DNA of 39,915 nt from Sulfurimonas sp. GTDB taxonomy: Bacteria > Campylobacterota > Campylobacteria > Campylobacterales > Sulfurimonadaceae. The notes beneath the pieces were generated by a model. It was given only the letters and a program-made list of their open reading frames with translations, was not told the DNA's origin and did no database searches. This document shows positions 19,304-28,502 of the stretch, one piece after another. Numbering within the stretch: the stretch's first letter is position 1; each line of letters begins with the position of its first letter. The position numbers were made by a program, and so were the translations under genes. Location of the stretch: the NCBI GenBank assembly GCA_027060825.1, contig JALSWC010000202.1, positions 1 through 39,915 on the forward strand, given 5' to 3'.

Positions 19304-20152
19304 ATGAATGATTATAAAGAGTATTTAGGGCTTGGAATTGCTGGAAATTTTGCTTTGCATTTAGCTCAGGCTGGTGAACTTGAAGATTTTAAAGATGTCA
19401 TTACTGAAGATGAAACAGCACCTAAAGGCATCTTTGCTTTTTACCTTCCCTGCAACAAGCAAAATAAGAGTGAGCGTCCTCGTGAAATACTCTCTATATT
19501 TCCACTCTCTTGTGACACTTTAGAACTTCCAAACAAAGCAAAAAATATTCAAGCAGAACCTGAAGTGGCACTTCTATGTGAACTCACTTATGAAAAAGAT
19601 AAGCTCATTTTCATCACACCACAATATTTTGGTGCATATAATGATGCTTCTATTCGTGTAGCTGGAGCAGAAAAAATCAGTGATAAAAAGAACTGGGGTA
19701 AAAATAGTAAAGGTTTAGCAAAAGAGCTATTGCCTCTTGATATTTTTGAAGATGGTGGCACAATGGAGAGTTACTCCATTTGTAGTTATCTACGCCGTGA
19801 TAATGAGTTAAAGGCTTATGGTGAGAATGTAGAGCTAAAAGGCTACAGTTACTTCAATCAAAAACTGCTTGATTGGATTATTAATCAAATTAATACTCAA
19901 AATGATTTTGGACCACTTGAAGATATTAAAGCCTACATAAAAGCGTGTAATAATCCTAAAAATCTCATCATAAGTATTGGTGCAACAAGATATACTCCTT
20001 ATGGGGGGAGTACCTTTTTACAAACTGGTGATGAAGTGCTTGTTGTTGTTTATAATCACAATAAATATAAACTCCAAGAGATTGAAAAGGCTTTACAAAC
20101 AAAAGCGTATAAACAGCCTGCCATGAGTGTATTGGCACAAAAAGTTATCTAA
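19304..20152 (+). CDS. DUF5718-type protein, possible fumarylacetoacetate-hydrolase-like fold
   Basis: KEYLGLGIAGNFALHLAQAGE; AEPEVALLCEL; ISIGATRYTPYGGSTFLQTGDEVLVVV. Family name is from memory. Confidence 0.65.
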   Translation: MNDYKEYLGLGIAGNFALHLAQAGELEDFKDVITEDETAPKGIFAFYLPCNKQNKSERPREILSIFPLSCDTLELPNKAKNIQAEPEVALLCELTYEKDKLIFITPQYFGAYNDASIRVAGAEKISDKKNWGKNSKGLAKELLPLDIFEDGGTMESYSICSYLRRDNELKAYGENVELKGYSYFNQKLLDWIINQINTQNDFGPLEDIKAYIKACNNPKNLIISIGATRYTPYGGSTFLQTGDEVLVVVYNHNKYKLQEIEKALQTKAYKQPAMSVLAQKVI

Positions 20153-20491
20153 ATGGCTAGAGGCAAAAAACTTGATCTTTTTATTGGTGCTGATATAAAA
20201 GATGAGTGGGCAGAGGTTCAAACACCCAAAAAAGCTAAAATATCTTCAACAGTAGAGGAACCCTCAAAACATTTTCTCGTCTTTAAAAGAGAGAAACGAA
20301 GAGGCAAAGTTGTTACACTTGTGGGAGAGTTTCACCTTAAAAAAGAAGATGCAAACGCAGTGCTTAAACGCCTCAAAAAAAAGCTTGGCTGTGGTGGAAG
20401 TTACAAAGAAAACTGGATGGAATTTCAAGGAGAGATGCAGGAAAAACTGCGTGATTTACTTCTAAAAGAAAATTTTCGTTTTAAGAAATAG
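20153..20491 (+). CDS. SUI1/eIF1 (YciH-like) translation factor homologue
   Basis: FKREKRRGKVVTLVGEF...LKRLKKKLGCGGSYKENWMEFQGEMQEKLRDLLLKENF matches the SUI1 core. Confidence 0.88.
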   Translation: MARGKKLDLFIGADIKDEWAEVQTPKKAKISSTVEEPSKHFLVFKREKRRGKVVTLVGEFHLKKEDANAVLKRLKKKLGCGGSYKENWMEFQGEMQEKLRDLLLKENFRFKK

Positions 20492-20505
20492 AGAGATGAG
20501 AAAAT

Positions 20506-20937
20506 ATGCAAGCAAAAACAATTAAAACAGAACAATATTTAACAACTAATAAGATAGCAAAACACCTAGAAAAGGTAGAGTATATTATTATGGCTGCTCC
20601 TGCACCAGAGCATTTCAAAGAGACACCGATTCACTTTACTATTTTTCTAAATACAGATGAGCAACTTCCAAAAGATATTCAAGAAGCTATTTTAGAGAAG
20701 TTTTTACATGAAAATAGCATTTCAAAACCAGCAGAGCTAATGAGTCAGCTTATGCCTGTTGGATTTGCCATTAGTAAAGAGCAAGATACCCCAATGCCTA
20801 TGCTTTTAATAAAGCCAGAAGATCAAAAAAGCATTCCCTACACGGTTATGTATGTCATGGATTTTTTAGCAGATTCTACTGCATTTGATGAAGCAAAAAA
20901 GAAGAGCCTTACAGGTTGGAGTTACTCTTACGAGTAA
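20506..20937 (+). CDS. Hypothetical protein
   Basis: 143 aa, 14 bp after the SUI1 gene, RBS-like GAGATGAG upstream. No family recognised. Confidence 0.65.
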   Translation: MQAKTIKTEQYLTTNKIAKHLEKVEYIIMAAPAPEHFKETPIHFTIFLNTDEQLPKDIQEAILEKFLHENSISKPAELMSQLMPVGFAISKEQDTPMPMLLIKPEDQKSIPYTVMYVMDFLADSTAFDEAKKKSLTGWSYSYE

Positions 20938-22195
20938 TATCCTCTATCTCTTTAACAATTTGCTCAGATAAATTTTCATATCCCTCTTTTGTTACTAAAA
21001 TATCATCTTCAATTCTAATCCCAATACCACGGTATTTTTTAGGAACACTTTTATCATCTGCATCGAGATAAATTCCTGGTTCTATTGTAAGAACCATTCC
21101 CTCTTTTAGTGGAATTTCTTTCCCATTTTTATCTTTATATGGACAAGCATCATGCACATCTAAACCCATCCAATGACCTATGCCATGAGGATAATATTTT
21201 TTATGTGCTTTTGCATCTAAAAGCTCTTGAAAGTTTCCATGTAAAATTCCTAACTCTACCATTCCCTGACAAAGTAATTCTTCTGATTTTCTCTGTAATT
21301 TACTACGCAAAACTTTTGGTCGTATCATTTTAATAATAGCCTTATTGACGCGTAAAACAAGTTCATAAAGTTCTGTTTGAGCATCATTAAAGACTCCACT
21401 TACAGGAATTGTACGAGTAATATCACTTGCATAGTAGTTATATTCACATCCAGCATCTATTAAAATAAGGCTCTTCTTTTTTAAAACTTTATCATTTGAG
21501 ATATAGTGAAGCGTATTGGCTCCATTGCCAGAAGCAACGATAGAGGTATAAGCATCACTATATGCCCCATTTTTCTTAAAAATATACTCTATTTCAGCTT
21601 GAAGTTGGTACTCATAAGTAAGTTTACTACTCACTTGCATAGCACGATGATGTGCCTCTTTTGTGATGTTTATTGCCTTTTTTATAAGCTCTATCTCTGG
21701 CTTTGACTTTATTAAACGCAACTCACTAATGAGAGGAGCAAAATTATAAAAGCATTCGACACTTTTTAACTCCGATTTCAACGATGCTAATCGCTCTTGG
21801 CTCTCCTCAAAATCATAATAAAAAGAGTCTATACCTGCACTCAATTCACTCATTTTTTCTTTAAGTTGAGTAAATTCAAAAACATCATCAAAATTAAAAA
21901 TCTCTTTTGCTTTTTCGACTCCAAGCCTTTTCCCTGTCCATAACTCCATTTGAGGCTCTTTTTTTGCCACAAAAAAGTACTCTTTTATGGACTCCTTTGT
22001 TTTAACAATAAGCAAGGCCGAATTATCTTCTTTAAAACCACTTAAATAGTAAAAGTTGCTATTTTGTCTATAAGGAAACTCCGTATCATGAGAACGGGTT
22101 TTTTGTGTAGCACTTAAAAGAAGAGCCATAGAATTAATTTGCAAACTCTTTGCCAACTCTTTTCTGCGTTTTATATATTCTTTTTGACTAATCAT
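20909..22195 (-). CDS. Xaa-Pro aminopeptidase (aminopeptidase P, M24B)
   Basis: LILIDAGCEYNYYASDITRTIPVSG, YYPHGIGHWMGLDVHD, LTIEPGIYLD, GIGIRIEDDILVT. Likely start MISQKEY at 22195. Confidence 0.94.
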   Translation of the reverse strand: MISQKEYIKRRKELAKSLQINSMALLLSATQKTRSHDTEFPYRQNSNFYYLSGFKEDNSALLIVKTKESIKEYFFVAKKEPQMELWTGKRLGVEKAKEIFNFDDVFEFTQLKEKMSELSAGIDSFYYDFEESQERLASLKSELKSVECFYNFAPLISELRLIKSKPEIELIKKAINITKEAHHRAMQVSSKLTYEYQLQAEIEYIFKKNGAYSDAYTSIVASGNGANTLHYISNDKVLKKKSLILIDAGCEYNYYASDITRTIPVSGVFNDAQTELYELVLRVNKAIIKMIRPKVLRSKLQRKSEELLCQGMVELGILHGNFQELLDAKAHKKYYPHGIGHWMGLDVHDACPYKDKNGKEIPLKEGMVLTIEPGIYLDADDKSVPKKYRGIGIRIEDDILVTKEGYENLSEQIVKEIEDITRKSNSNL

Positions 22196-22791
22196 TGAGC
22201 AACCTTTGCTATCCATACAGAAGCATCACTTAGAACCTCTTTTAATGCAACAGAGAGTGCTTTTACCCCACCTACTGCGTTTAAAGAACTTGCATCTACT
22301 TTTGAAGAAAAAGTTTTACTTGCTACTATTGTATGTTTTTTGCTATTTACAAGTGTAAAAGTTATAGACGCTACAACATAAGATTTTTTATTATCCTCTT
22401 CAAAATACTGCGTAAAATCATTTAATCTTGTCTCTAAAATAAAATCACTCTCTACCTTAGAACTTGGTAGTTGCACAAAACCAAAGAGTTTCGTTTGTGC
22501 TAGCATTTGCATCACCTCTTTATGCACAAATTTTTGTGGTGATTCTGCCCATTCTGAAGAAGCATACGCAAATTTTTTCATACCATTTTCTACATAAAAC
22601 ATACTACGAGAGTGTAAATCATCTCCAGCATATACACTAGCAACTTTTACTATTTTTTTTCTATATTTACTTGTTTTAGCCTGTGCTACTGAAACTTTTG
22701 GAGTTACAATATACTCTTGTAAGGCTGGGCTAGGAGAGCTACATGCTCCAAATAAGAGTGGCAATGCCACTATTAAAACTTTACTTTTCAC
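22192..22791 (-). CDS. ABC-type transport auxiliary lipoprotein (PqiC-like)
   Basis: Lipobox LLFGAC; downstream of the MCE protein; SSKVESDFILETRLNDFTQYFEEDNKKSYVVASITFTLV. Confidence 0.75.
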   Translation of the reverse strand: MKSKVLIVALPLLFGACSSPSPALQEYIVTPKVSVAQAKTSKYRKKIVKVASVYAGDDLHSRSMFYVENGMKKFAYASSEWAESPQKFVHKEVMQMLAQTKLFGFVQLPSSKVESDFILETRLNDFTQYFEEDNKKSYVVASITFTLVNSKKHTIVASKTFSSKVDASSLNAVGGVKALSVALKEVLSDASVWIAKVAQ

Positions 22792-23743
22792 CAGGTCCCC
22801 TTTTTACTTTTGTCTTTTTAAATAAAATATCACTTGGACTGCGTTTATACTCACGAAGCAATTCATTAAACTCTATCATTGTTGATTGCATTTGTAAAAG
22901 GCTTGTATTGAGTGTTGGAACAAGATTAATGGAAACATCTTTCATATTTTTTTGAACATTAGAAAAAGAGAGTGCCATATTATCCATTGTTACGCCCATA
23001 GTCTTATAACTATTTTCAATAGATGCAAAAGAGTTACTCATTTTATTTTCCCATAAAATACTATTGCTAATAAAACCATCTACTTTTGGAGTAATTTGTA
23101 TTAATTCTGCACTAAAAAGTGCTAAATTATCAATACTTTTTTGTATTTTATTTATGGTTTTTTCATTTAACAACATATCAACATGCTCTAAAACAGTTGC
23201 TGTATTTTTAAGTATTTTACGCACTTCATCACGATTTGACTCATCTAAAAATGTATTTGTTTTTTCAAGAGTATTAGAGAGTTGTTCAGAGAGTCCTCCC
23301 AAAGATTTTTCAACATCTTTAAAAAGAGAGGGAACAGATTTAATTACTGGGTATTTTTCTCCTTTTTTACGCTTCAAAAGAGGAGCAGAATTTGCACCCA
23401 AACTAAGATTTACATAAGTAAGCCCTGTTATTCCCTGTGATGTTAATTTAGCAACAGTAGTCTCTTTAATAGGTGTTGTCTTTAAAATATCGACCGTTGC
23501 TTCAACCTGTTCTATATTTGATGGATTAATACGCAACTTTATAACTTTTCCTACATGGATACCTCTGTATTTAACAGGAGCATTAAGATTTAATCCAGCA
23601 ACTGATTCATTAAAATAGATAGTGTATTTTTTCATTTCATCTTTTGATGATGGCTTTAAAAGCCAGTAAGTAAAACCTAACATCATCACAAAACCAACTA
23701 AAACTAAAAATCCTATTAAGGTGTAATTTACTTTATTGTTCAT
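22781..23743 (-). CDS. mlaD: MCE/MlaD family substrate-binding protein
   Basis: N-terminal TM then YTIYFNESVAGLNLNAPVKYRGIHVGKVIKLRINPSN and SQGITGLTYVNLSLG. Confidence 0.9.
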   Translation of the reverse strand: MNNKVNYTLIGFLVLVGFVMMLGFTYWLLKPSSKDEMKKYTIYFNESVAGLNLNAPVKYRGIHVGKVIKLRINPSNIEQVEATVDILKTTPIKETTVAKLTSQGITGLTYVNLSLGANSAPLLKRKKGEKYPVIKSVPSLFKDVEKSLGGLSEQLSNTLEKTNTFLDESNRDEVRKILKNTATVLEHVDMLLNEKTINKIQKSIDNLALFSAELIQITPKVDGFISNSILWENKMSNSFASIENSYKTMGVTMDNMALSFSNVQKNMKDVSINLVPTLNTSLLQMQSTMIEFNELLREYKRSPSDILFKKTKVKRGPGEK

Positions 23744-24474
23744 AGTTTCTCTCTAAAAAAAGTTTGTACAAATTCACTTTTTACGGATGCAATATCATCT
23801 AAAGTACCCTCATAAGCAATTTTTTTATTATCTATTATAGCTACTCTATCCAAAGTATCATATATGGAACTTAAATCGTGCGTTACCATAACGACAGTAA
23901 GTCCAAGCATCGCACGAAGTTTTAAAATAAGTGCATCAAATTCTCTCGCAGAGATAGGGTCAAGCCCACTTGTAGGCTCATCTAAAAAGAGGAGTTTTGG
24001 ATCCATCGCTAATGCACGCGCTAAGCCTGCCTTTTTTCTCATTCCACCACTTATTTCTGAGGGGTAAAGATATGCATCACTCTGTTTCAAACCTACAATA
24101 CTTAATTTAAACGCAACAATTTCATCTATCATCTTTTTAGATAATCTCGTATATTCTACCAAAGGGAGTGCAATATTTTCAGCAAGCGTAAGAGAAGAAA
24201 ACAACGCACCAAATTGAAAAAGTACACCCCATTGTCTGCGAAGATTTTGAGCATCCTTTCGTCGTATATTTGCAACATCCTTTCCTAAAATTTTTATTTT
24301 TCCACTTCTGATTTTTTGTAACATTACCATTTCACGAAGAAGTGTCGTTTTTCCGCATCCACTAGGTCCTAAAAGCCCATAGATTTCACCTTTTTTAATT
24401 GTAAAATTAAGTCCATCGTGAATTATTCTATTGCCAAACGCAGTCACTACATTTTCAACCTTTATCATCTGCAT
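23740..24474 (-). CDS. mlaF: Mla-type ABC transporter ATP-binding protein
   Basis: LLGPSGCGKTTLLREMV, EISGGMRKKAGLARALAMDPKLLFLDEPTSGLDPISA. Confidence 0.93.
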   Translation of the reverse strand: MQMIKVENVVTAFGNRIIHDGLNFTIKKGEIYGLLGPSGCGKTTLLREMVMLQKIRSGKIKILGKDVANIRRKDAQNLRRQWGVLFQFGALFSSLTLAENIALPLVEYTRLSKKMIDEIVAFKLSIVGLKQSDAYLYPSEISGGMRKKAGLARALAMDPKLLFLDEPTSGLDPISAREFDALILKLRAMLGLTVVMVTHDLSSIYDTLDRVAIIDNKKIAYEGTLDDIASVKSEFVQTFFREKL

Positions 24475-25587
24475 TTATATCCCTAAATTTGTAAAAGCTA
24501 TGGAAAAAATTGCATCACATACTATTACTGCAAAAATAGCTTCAACAACACTTTTAGTTGTATTAAAACCTATACTTTGTGTATCATCTTTTACCATTAA
24601 ACCTCTATAAATACCAATAGAAGCAATTAAAAATGCAAAAAATGGTCCTTTCACAATACCTACAAAAAAGTGCTTTGCAGCAACTACCTGAGAAAATCTT
24701 TCTATAAAAAGTTCTGGAGAGATAGATAAATCTACATTTGCAACTATCATACCACCAATCATAGCCATAATATCAGCCACAAAAATCAGAATTGGCATCA
24801 TAATAATTAAAGCAATTATACGAGGTAGCACTAAAAATGCAAAAGGTTCAAATCCCATAGTCTTCATAGCATCAAGTTCTTGCGTAATTTTCATAGCACC
24901 TATTTGAGAAGCAAAAGCAGAGCCACTCCGTCCTGCAATGACAATAGCCGTAATTACAGGAGCTAATTCTCTAAAAATAGAGATACCAAGCATATCTACA
25001 ATGTAAATATTTGCTCCATAAATTTTTAATTGATACGCAGATTGATAGGCTATAACAAGCCCTATAAGAAAACTTGTAAGAGCTACAATAGGCAAAGCTT
25101 TTATGGCACTCTCATTTATTTCAAAAGCAATCTCTTTATATCTTATATTTTTAAACGAAGTTAAATAGCGTAAATTAGAGGCAAAGAGTTGTCCAAAAAA
25201 TGATATAAACGCAGTAAGACCATCATAATAATCATAAAAAATCTTGCCTATCTTTTGTAAAAAAGAGAGTTTTTTTGGTTTTACATTTTCATTATAATGC
25301 AACATGTTTTCTTGCACTAATTCTAAAGTGCTAAGGAGCTTTTCATCATAACAGACTAAATTCACTTTTTTAGAAGCAAACTTCTTTTGAATATTATAAA
25401 TAAAAATAGCGACCGTCGTATCTATTTCAACTACATTTGAAAGATCAATAGTAATGTTTTTTATGCTATTTGTTTGTACTTTGGCAAGTTTTTTTTCATA
25501 CTTTGGTACTTCATAGAGATTCACCTTCCCCTCAAATTTGAGAAGAAGATTTACATCACTACACTCGATGCTAAAAACTTTTTTCAT
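24475..25587 (-). CDS. mlaE: MlaE-family permease with N-terminal STAS domain
   Basis: N-terminal NITIDLSNVVEIDTTVAIFIYNIQKKF (STAS-like); C-terminal FRELAPVITAIVIAGRSGSAFASQIGAMKITQELDAMKTMG. Confidence 0.92.
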   Translation of the reverse strand: MKKVFSIECSDVNLLLKFEGKVNLYEVPKYEKKLAKVQTNSIKNITIDLSNVVEIDTTVAIFIYNIQKKFASKKVNLVCYDEKLLSTLELVQENMLHYNENVKPKKLSFLQKIGKIFYDYYDGLTAFISFFGQLFASNLRYLTSFKNIRYKEIAFEINESAIKALPIVALTSFLIGLVIAYQSAYQLKIYGANIYIVDMLGISIFRELAPVITAIVIAGRSGSAFASQIGAMKITQELDAMKTMGFEPFAFLVLPRIIALIIMMPILIFVADIMAMIGGMIVANVDLSISPELFIERFSQVVAAKHFFVGIVKGPFFAFLIASIGIYRGLMVKDDTQSIGFNTTKSVVEAIFAVIVCDAIFSIAFTNLGI

Positions 25588-25595
25588 ACATCTAC

Positions 25596-26090
25596 TTAAA
25601 AAGTTCTCTCTAAAAGTTTATTTACTTTAAGAATAGTAATAATTTTATCAGCCTGTTTTCCAACACCTTCAATAATACTATCATCACCACCTACTGCATC
25701 AGGGGCTGCTCCAATATTCTCTTTTTTAAGTCTAATAGCCATTGTAAGTCTATCAATCACAAACCCTGCAACATCATCACCATGACGCAACACAACAAAA
25801 CGAGTATCTTCTCCCTGATTTTTTGGTGTAAGACCAAACTTTGTTCTTAAATCAAGAAGAGGAATAACTGCACCACGAAGATTAAAAACACCTAAAATGT
25901 AATTAGGAACTTGTGGCACACGCGTCCAAGCAAAAGGTTTAATAATTTCTTGAATAGCTAAAATAGGCACTGCATACTCTTCATCGCCTATCATAAAACC
26001 GACGAGTTGCACCACATCATCAAGTTGTTCAACCACACCATTTTTTTGTTCACTTTGCTTATCAATAATCTGTTTTAATTTATCACCCAT
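25596..26090 (-). CDS. cheW: Chemotaxis coupling protein CheW
   Basis: VGFMIGDEEYAVPILAIQEIIKPFAWTRVPQVPNYILGVFNLRGAVIPLLDLRTKF. Confidence 0.95.
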   Translation of the reverse strand: MGDKLKQIIDKQSEQKNGVVEQLDDVVQLVGFMIGDEEYAVPILAIQEIIKPFAWTRVPQVPNYILGVFNLRGAVIPLLDLRTKFGLTPKNQGEDTRFVVLRHGDDVAGFVIDRLTMAIRLKKENIGAAPDAVGGDDSIIEGVGKQADKIITILKVNKLLERTF

Positions 26091-28492
26091 TATAAAAACT
26101 CCGCTTTAAAATTCACATTTCTTTGTACTACGCTCGCTAAGTAATCTGCTGAATATGGTTTTGTAATATACTCTACCATTCCAGATTCAACGCCACGCAT
26201 TCTGTCTGATTTACTTGTCCTTGATGTTACTGCAATAAGAGGTAAATTTTTGTATCTATTGTATTTTTTTATCTCTGTTGCTAAAGTATAGCCATCCATT
26301 CTCGGCATCTCAATATCTACAAGCATTGCATCAAAATTATAGTCACCTGATTTTAAAATATTTAAGGCTTCTTGACCATCAGCTGCTTCTACTAGCGTTA
26401 TGCCCATAGGCTCAAGTGCTTTACGCATAATCGTTCTATCTGTTTTAGAATCATCAACTATCATCACAGTATAATCACTAGCCTTCGTTTTTTCTTTAAC
26501 TGCTGAACTGCCTTCTGTAGAACTATTTAATGCACTATTTTTTACATCTTTTGCCATATTCATTAAAGCAGCTACATCCACAATAAGAGTGACACCACCA
26601 TCACCACGAATTGTAGCACCAGCAACGCCTTCTATACCTTTAAGATAATCACCAAGAGATTTAATAACAATCTCCTCTTGCCCAACAAGTGTATCAACAA
26701 TTAGTCCAAGTTTACTTGTTCCTAATCCTAAAACAACAACATAAGCATGCTCACTTGCATCCAAGATGCGTTCAACTTCAAAAATATCGCCAATATGTAC
26801 CAAAGAGAGAACATCATCACGAAGTCTCATAACACTTTTACCTTCTACTGTGTATATTTCATCTTTAGAAATTCGTACAGTCTCAAGTACAGAAGCTAAA
26901 GGAATAGCATAATGTTCCTCTTGCACACCAACTAAAAGTGCTTGAATAATGGCAAGCGTAAGAGGAATTTTCAACTTAATCGTTGTCCCAACATTTACCA
27001 CACTTTCAATATCTATCATTCCATTAAGTTTTTCAATGTTTGTTTTCACAACATCCATTCCAACGCCACGACCAGAAACGCTTGTTACTGCCGCTGCTGT
27101 TGAAAATCCTGGTCTAAAGATAAGAGTAAATGCCTCTTTATCACTCATATTATCCATCTCTTTTTCAGTAATAATACCTTTTTCAAAAGATTTCTCTTTG
27201 AGCATTTGAGGATCAAGCCCTTTACCATCATCATCAATTTGTATGACGATTTGATTTCCTTCATTGTAGGCTTTTAGACTAATCGTTCCACCTTCTGGTT
27301 TCCCTTTTGCCGTTCTCTCTTCAGGCGTTTCAATTCCATGGTCACATGAATTACGAATAATATGCACAAGAGGGTCGCCAATCTCTTCAACCAATGATTT
27401 GTCAAGTTCTGTATCTTCACCAGCTAATACAAGCTCAATTTTTTTATTGAGTTCACGAGATAAATCACGAATCATTCTTGGAAATTTATTGAATACTTTT
27501 CCAATTGGAAGCATTCTCGTTTTCATAACGGCAATCTGTAAATCTGTAGTGACAAGAGAGACAATAGAGACAACTTGCGTAAGCTCTTCTAAAAACTCTT
27601 CACCCTCATACCGTTCTTCTACATCTTCATTGATTTTCATCAGTCTATTTTTAGCAAGAACAAGCTCACCAATAAGGTTCATAAGATGGTCAAGTCTCTT
27701 CACATCTACACGAATAGTCTGCTCAACTGCCGCAGGAGTTCGCTTTGTAGGTGCTGCGGCTTTAGCACTCTCTTTATTAGCAGATTTCTGTTCTTTTTTT
27801 ACAGGAGCTGGAACTTTTTTAGCTACTACTTTTTCCTCTTTTTTCTCTACTTTTGGTTCTTCTTCTTTTTTCTCTTCATCTTCTACTTCTGGCATAGTTG
27901 GGACAGCTTCACCTGCAGCAATTTTTGCATCTCTTTTTGCTTTATCTTCAGACTGTCGTTGTGCTAAAAGTCGTTCTATCTCTGCTTCAACCTCATCAGG
28001 ATCCATATTATCATAATCTGGTTCCTCTTCTTCAGCAGGTGCCTCTTCAACAACACTCTCTGGTTCAGATTTTTCTTCTGGTTCTACAGTAGCATCAGAA
28101 GGAGCCTCTCCATTACTTATTTTATCAAGTCGTGCCACACATGCTGAAACATCAATGCCTTCATCTGCACTCGTATCACGAATTGTCTCTAAAAGTGCTT
28201 TCATAAGGTCAATGGATTCTAAAATAACATCCATAATATCAGGAGTAATTATCAAATCACCGTGTCTTGCTTTGTTCAATACATCTTCCATATGGTGTGT
28301 AAGATGTGTTAATACATCAAAATTTAAAAATGATGAAGCACCCTTTACCGTATGTGCTACACGAAAAATTCCGTTAAGCAGTTCCAAATCTTCAGGATTT
28401 GATTCTAATTCTACCAAATCTTCATCTAATTTTTCTACAAGTTCAAATGATTCAACTAAAAAATCTTGTAATATTTCTTGAAATTCATCCAT
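26090..28492 (-). CDS. cheA: Chemotaxis histidine kinase CheA with C-terminal receiver domain
   Basis: Hpt RVAHTVKGASSFLNF, dimer/ATPase HIIRNSCDHGIETPEER and VSGRGVGMDVV, CheW-like domain, C-terminal REC (VMIVDDSKTDRTIM, MLVDIEMPRMDGY, KPYSADYL). Confidence 0.97.
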   Translation of the reverse strand: MDEFQEILQDFLVESFELVEKLDEDLVELESNPEDLELLNGIFRVAHTVKGASSFLNFDVLTHLTHHMEDVLNKARHGDLIITPDIMDVILESIDLMKALLETIRDTSADEGIDVSACVARLDKISNGEAPSDATVEPEEKSEPESVVEEAPAEEEEPDYDNMDPDEVEAEIERLLAQRQSEDKAKRDAKIAAGEAVPTMPEVEDEEKKEEEPKVEKKEEKVVAKKVPAPVKKEQKSANKESAKAAAPTKRTPAAVEQTIRVDVKRLDHLMNLIGELVLAKNRLMKINEDVEERYEGEEFLEELTQVVSIVSLVTTDLQIAVMKTRMLPIGKVFNKFPRMIRDLSRELNKKIELVLAGEDTELDKSLVEEIGDPLVHIIRNSCDHGIETPEERTAKGKPEGGTISLKAYNEGNQIVIQIDDDGKGLDPQMLKEKSFEKGIITEKEMDNMSDKEAFTLIFRPGFSTAAAVTSVSGRGVGMDVVKTNIEKLNGMIDIESVVNVGTTIKLKIPLTLAIIQALLVGVQEEHYAIPLASVLETVRISKDEIYTVEGKSVMRLRDDVLSLVHIGDIFEVERILDASEHAYVVVLGLGTSKLGLIVDTLVGQEEIVIKSLGDYLKGIEGVAGATIRGDGGVTLIVDVAALMNMAKDVKNSALNSSTEGSSAVKEKTKASDYTVMIVDDSKTDRTIMRKALEPMGITLVEAADGQEALNILKSGDYNFDAMLVDIEMPRMDGYTLATEIKKYNRYKNLPLIAVTSRTSKSDRMRGVESGMVEYITKPYSADYLASVVQRNVNFKAEFL

Positions 28493-28502
28493 ATTTATAC
28501 TC

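Noticed and set aside
27399-28016. 205-aa ORF on the + strand
   Set aside because: Fully antisense to cheA, with a Ser/Phe-rich composition that reflects the complement of the Glu/Lys/Ala-rich CheA linker.
27750-28100. Low-complexity Glu/Lys/Ala-rich region considered as a tandem repeat
   Set aside because: It is a flexible inter-domain linker in CheA without a regular repeat period.
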